From positions 37,385,144-37,449,143 of the forward strand of contig CM037794.1 in NCBI GenBank assembly GCA_021229015.1: a DNA stretch of 64,000 nucleotides, read 5' to 3'. The translations under genes and the position numbers were made by a program. Source of the DNA: Solen grandis. Taxonomy: Eukaryota; Mollusca; Bivalvia; Adapedonta; Solenidae. The notes under the pieces were generated by a model. It did not search any database. It had not been told where the DNA came from and was given only the letters and a program-made list of their open reading frames with translations. Of this stretch, positions 61,785 to 64,000 are shown one piece after another (within the stretch, counting starts at the first letter, position 1; every line of letters begins with the position of its first letter).

Positions 61785-63496
61785 CTGCAGTACAGAGGTA
61801 CACATTAAAAAATAGCAATGTGTGTGCAGTTATTTCTATTTTGTTAATCTGTTTCGATAAAATACACTGTTTATGTTCTAAAAATAAATCTTTATATTGC
61901 ACAGTCACATGTGTTTGAACTTAAATGCAATTTCGTTTTCTTAAGTATTATTCCATTTATATAACTGCAACTGTCCTCTAGAAATTAACAAAAATATATA
62001 ATAAATATTCTATCCATATATACTGTTTTTGCCAAACTGATATTAAATATACACGTATAACGAAACAATCGTTTTCCACGGTTTCAGTATAAGTAGGACA
62101 ACATTTAAGGCCGTTTATTCTAACCACAGACCTTGAAACAACATATTCCACATAATCATGTCAAGATTGGCGATCGGAAATGGAAGACGGACATTGTCAC
62201 TCCTCGTTCACTCTAGGTTGACCAAAGTTTTATTAGTACTTAAGGTGTTATGTGTGCAAAGCATGCTGACCAATAACAGGGACTTTTTTATTTTATTTTA
62301 CTGTATCAGGAGCCACTCCCAATTGAAAAAAGTCAGTTTCACAATATTAGTAGAACGAATCAATATATTCCTCAATACCCATCATTTGCTGTTTTTGTTA
62401 CTTTCATACTAATTGTCTAAATGCCTAGTTTACATATACTTTTTATTTTACAATAGACATATCCAAACTGATTAAAACAAACCAATCTGCTTAATTGGCA
62501 AATGCTCGAATCTTTGCCAAAAAGGATGAAAATAAAATGAAAACATTATATTAAAGTAGTAAAACAGAACACATAACAAACTTAGCAACGGATCTTATAG
62601 ACAAGTTAAATAACCAAACATTCGTAACTACTATAGATCTTTTATACTATAAAAAAGTTAAATTTAATAATTATTCGTTTCTATTCCGATACAAATAAGG
62701 TTGAAATGTAGCATGATCTGTTTAGTTAGTACTTCTTATTGTTTTGCGTTTTCATGTTGTACTCCTATATTAACACATAATCAAATAATTTGGGATTGTA
62801 TGGTATGTATGTCTACCTTAAAGCAGCCGTAATCAACTAAGACCATCACTTCGAAAAACGTATCTGGCTGAAATGGAAAAAAAGCCAAATCGCTTTCTTC
62901 CATGCCCCAACCTTCAGTACGTCGTGTATTTCTGACAATCATTTTAGAATCTCCGTTTTCGTACTGGACATCAAACTGGAAAGCGATTTCCTCTGTATCA
63001 CTGGTTTTGAAATCGAATGTCATTCTGAAAAACAAAACAATAACAACAAAAAGAAAAGAATTCTTAACAATGACATTCAGATTGTTGTAATTGGTTCAGG
63101 TATATATTTCATGGAAAAAACACCCTATTCCGTGTTTTGTAGTATTGTCATATTTAATTTTAGCTGAATCATGAACGATTATTACAATCTTAAACCCGTT
63201 ACCTCAAATAAAACGTGTATGACTTCTTGACAAACAGAGAAACTCTGGGTCTCCGCTGTTTGCTCATACAGTACTGTTTAACACGGTCTGCAGTGTAGAG
63301 ATAAATCTATTGTTTCATAAACCGTTTGAAGTTCAGTTAATTAATTGTCATCCAGTCACAAATTTGTACATGGAAAATAATAAGTTGAGGGGTTTACTGT
63401 AGAGCCTTACCGTTTCGGAATCGGTTGAAGGATGCCGCCGATGATGAACATTTTGTTTGGATATAGTTTACCAGCATTATGCAAGAAAGGCACAGG
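61668..63496 (-). CDS. Galectin, last three exons (5' end not visible)
   Basis: Three minus-strand exons join in frame: 63411-63496 (PVPF ... MFIIGGILQP, acceptor TTTCAG, donor GTAAGG), 62817-63024 (acceptor TTTCAG, donor GTAGAC) and 61668-61784 (VAVNNQHLLEYRHRL ... VRFQ, stop TAG). The split Arg codon CG/A and the phase-0 junction after CFK both fit. Together they form one galectin carbohydrate-recognition domain of about 135 residues. The usual sugar-contact motif H-N-P-R is replaced (FQFDVQY), while the NTRRTEGWGMEE stretch keeps the Trp and Glu. Lactose-type binding is therefore doubtful; another ligand is possible. The start codon and any further domains lie upstream, beyond 63496. The CR1/L2 LINE sits just past the 3' end. 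Confidence 0.9.
62817..63024 (-). CDS. Galectin central exon
   Basis: 208 nt covering the sugar-binding strands: FQFDVQYENGDSKMIVRN, then TEGWGMEESDLAFFPF and FFEVMVLVDYGCFK. His, Asn and Arg of the canonical HxNxR are Gln, Asp and Gln. Confidence 0.92.
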
Positions 63497-64000
63497 CTGA
63501 AACAATGTATTGTTAATTTTCATCTTTTAAACCTCAATAATGTTATATTCAATTTTAAAATATTTGTTATAAACCGAATCACTGAATCATTTTTAATCAG
63601 GGAAGATTCGAAATGCTTAACCATATTTCGTTAATCTAAAATGAATGAAGCCTTATTATAAATTTGTTCTGGATAGAATCAGGATCGAATTACACCAAGA
63701 ATATCTAGCGCTGAATAATACTTAAACTTATTTGGGAAAGACGCTTTCATCCATTCCTATTATATGAAAGAAAATTAAATTGGCATAAATAAGTATTTTG
63801 TAAGCAAACAAGAAATGAAATATTTGGGACCATAATATGCCTCCAGATTGGTCAATATAGCAGATATTTACAAAATGAAATATTTAAATTTACGTTTAAA
63901 TTTTGATAAAGGTTGATAACAATAAATAGTAACAAAGTAAATCAAGATCTATTGTATTTTAGATAAGTTAATATTACAAAATCAAACACAATAACAAATT
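63497..64000. other. Upstream galectin intron, no exon seen
   Basis: AT-rich sequence without a supported exon. The galectin 5' part should lie beyond the window. Confidence 0.5.

Noticed and set aside
1..64000. CRISPR array, bacterial operon, integron or prophage
   Set aside because: The DNA is eukaryotic: spliced metazoan domains, SINEs and LINEs. The regular repeat at 46979 has no unique spacers and is a minisatellite.

Overview
The window looks like nuclear DNA of a marine bivalve or related mollusc. It is strongly AT-rich, rich in microsatellites and in tRNA-derived SINEs with mollusc-style tails, and carries Tx1/L1-type and CR1/L2-type LINE fragments. Its genes are split by introns and encode immune-type families that are expanded in bivalves: B-box (TRIM-like), ShKT, thrombospondin type 1 (TSP1), C1q and galectin. 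Most real coding sequence lies in short spliced exons. I rebuilt these from splice sites, phase and domain cysteines; I could run no search or alignment.

Region 1 (1-28607) is a tandem array of a unit of roughly 6.3-6.7 kb before insertions. Copy A is 1-9717, B 9718-20196, C 20197-26505 and D 26506-28607, with D cut by a 100-N gap. The copies differ by private insertions. A carries a 5'-truncated Tx1/L1 LINE with a 17-bp target duplication, B carries a TRIM-like exon and a Pearl/Helitron-like element, and C carries a SINE with a 13-bp target duplication. D is much closer to A than to B or C. Short minus-strand segments with splice sites and conserved reading frames suggest the unit once held, or still holds, an unrecognised gene.

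Region 2 (28708-44348) holds the most notable object: two paralogous genes arranged head to head. The minus-strand gene starts at 33484 and the plus-strand gene at 37652. Both encode a signal peptide, one ShKT domain and three TSP1 domains, on exons joined in phase 1 with matching lengths. The plus-strand gene ends in a C1q domain (380 aa, complete). The minus-strand gene runs towards the assembly gap and its C1q exon is not seen. About 4.2 kb lies between the two start codons. A 717-bp element with 92-bp inverted arms sits in intron 3 of the plus-strand gene.

Region 3 (44349-61400) is poor in genes. It holds repeat-like modules, a 35-bp minisatellite, dispersed SINEs, a decayed galectin exon (about 56.9 kb) and a 5'-truncated CR1/L2-type LINE (about 60.0-61.4 kb).

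Region 4 (61668-63496) holds the last three exons of a minus-strand galectin, giving a full carbohydrate-recognition domain whose usual His-Asn-Arg sugar-binding residues are replaced. Its 5' end lies outside the visible exons.

Together the genes suggest an innate-immune, recognition-type neighbourhood shaped by local duplication and transposon activity. That functional reading is inference.
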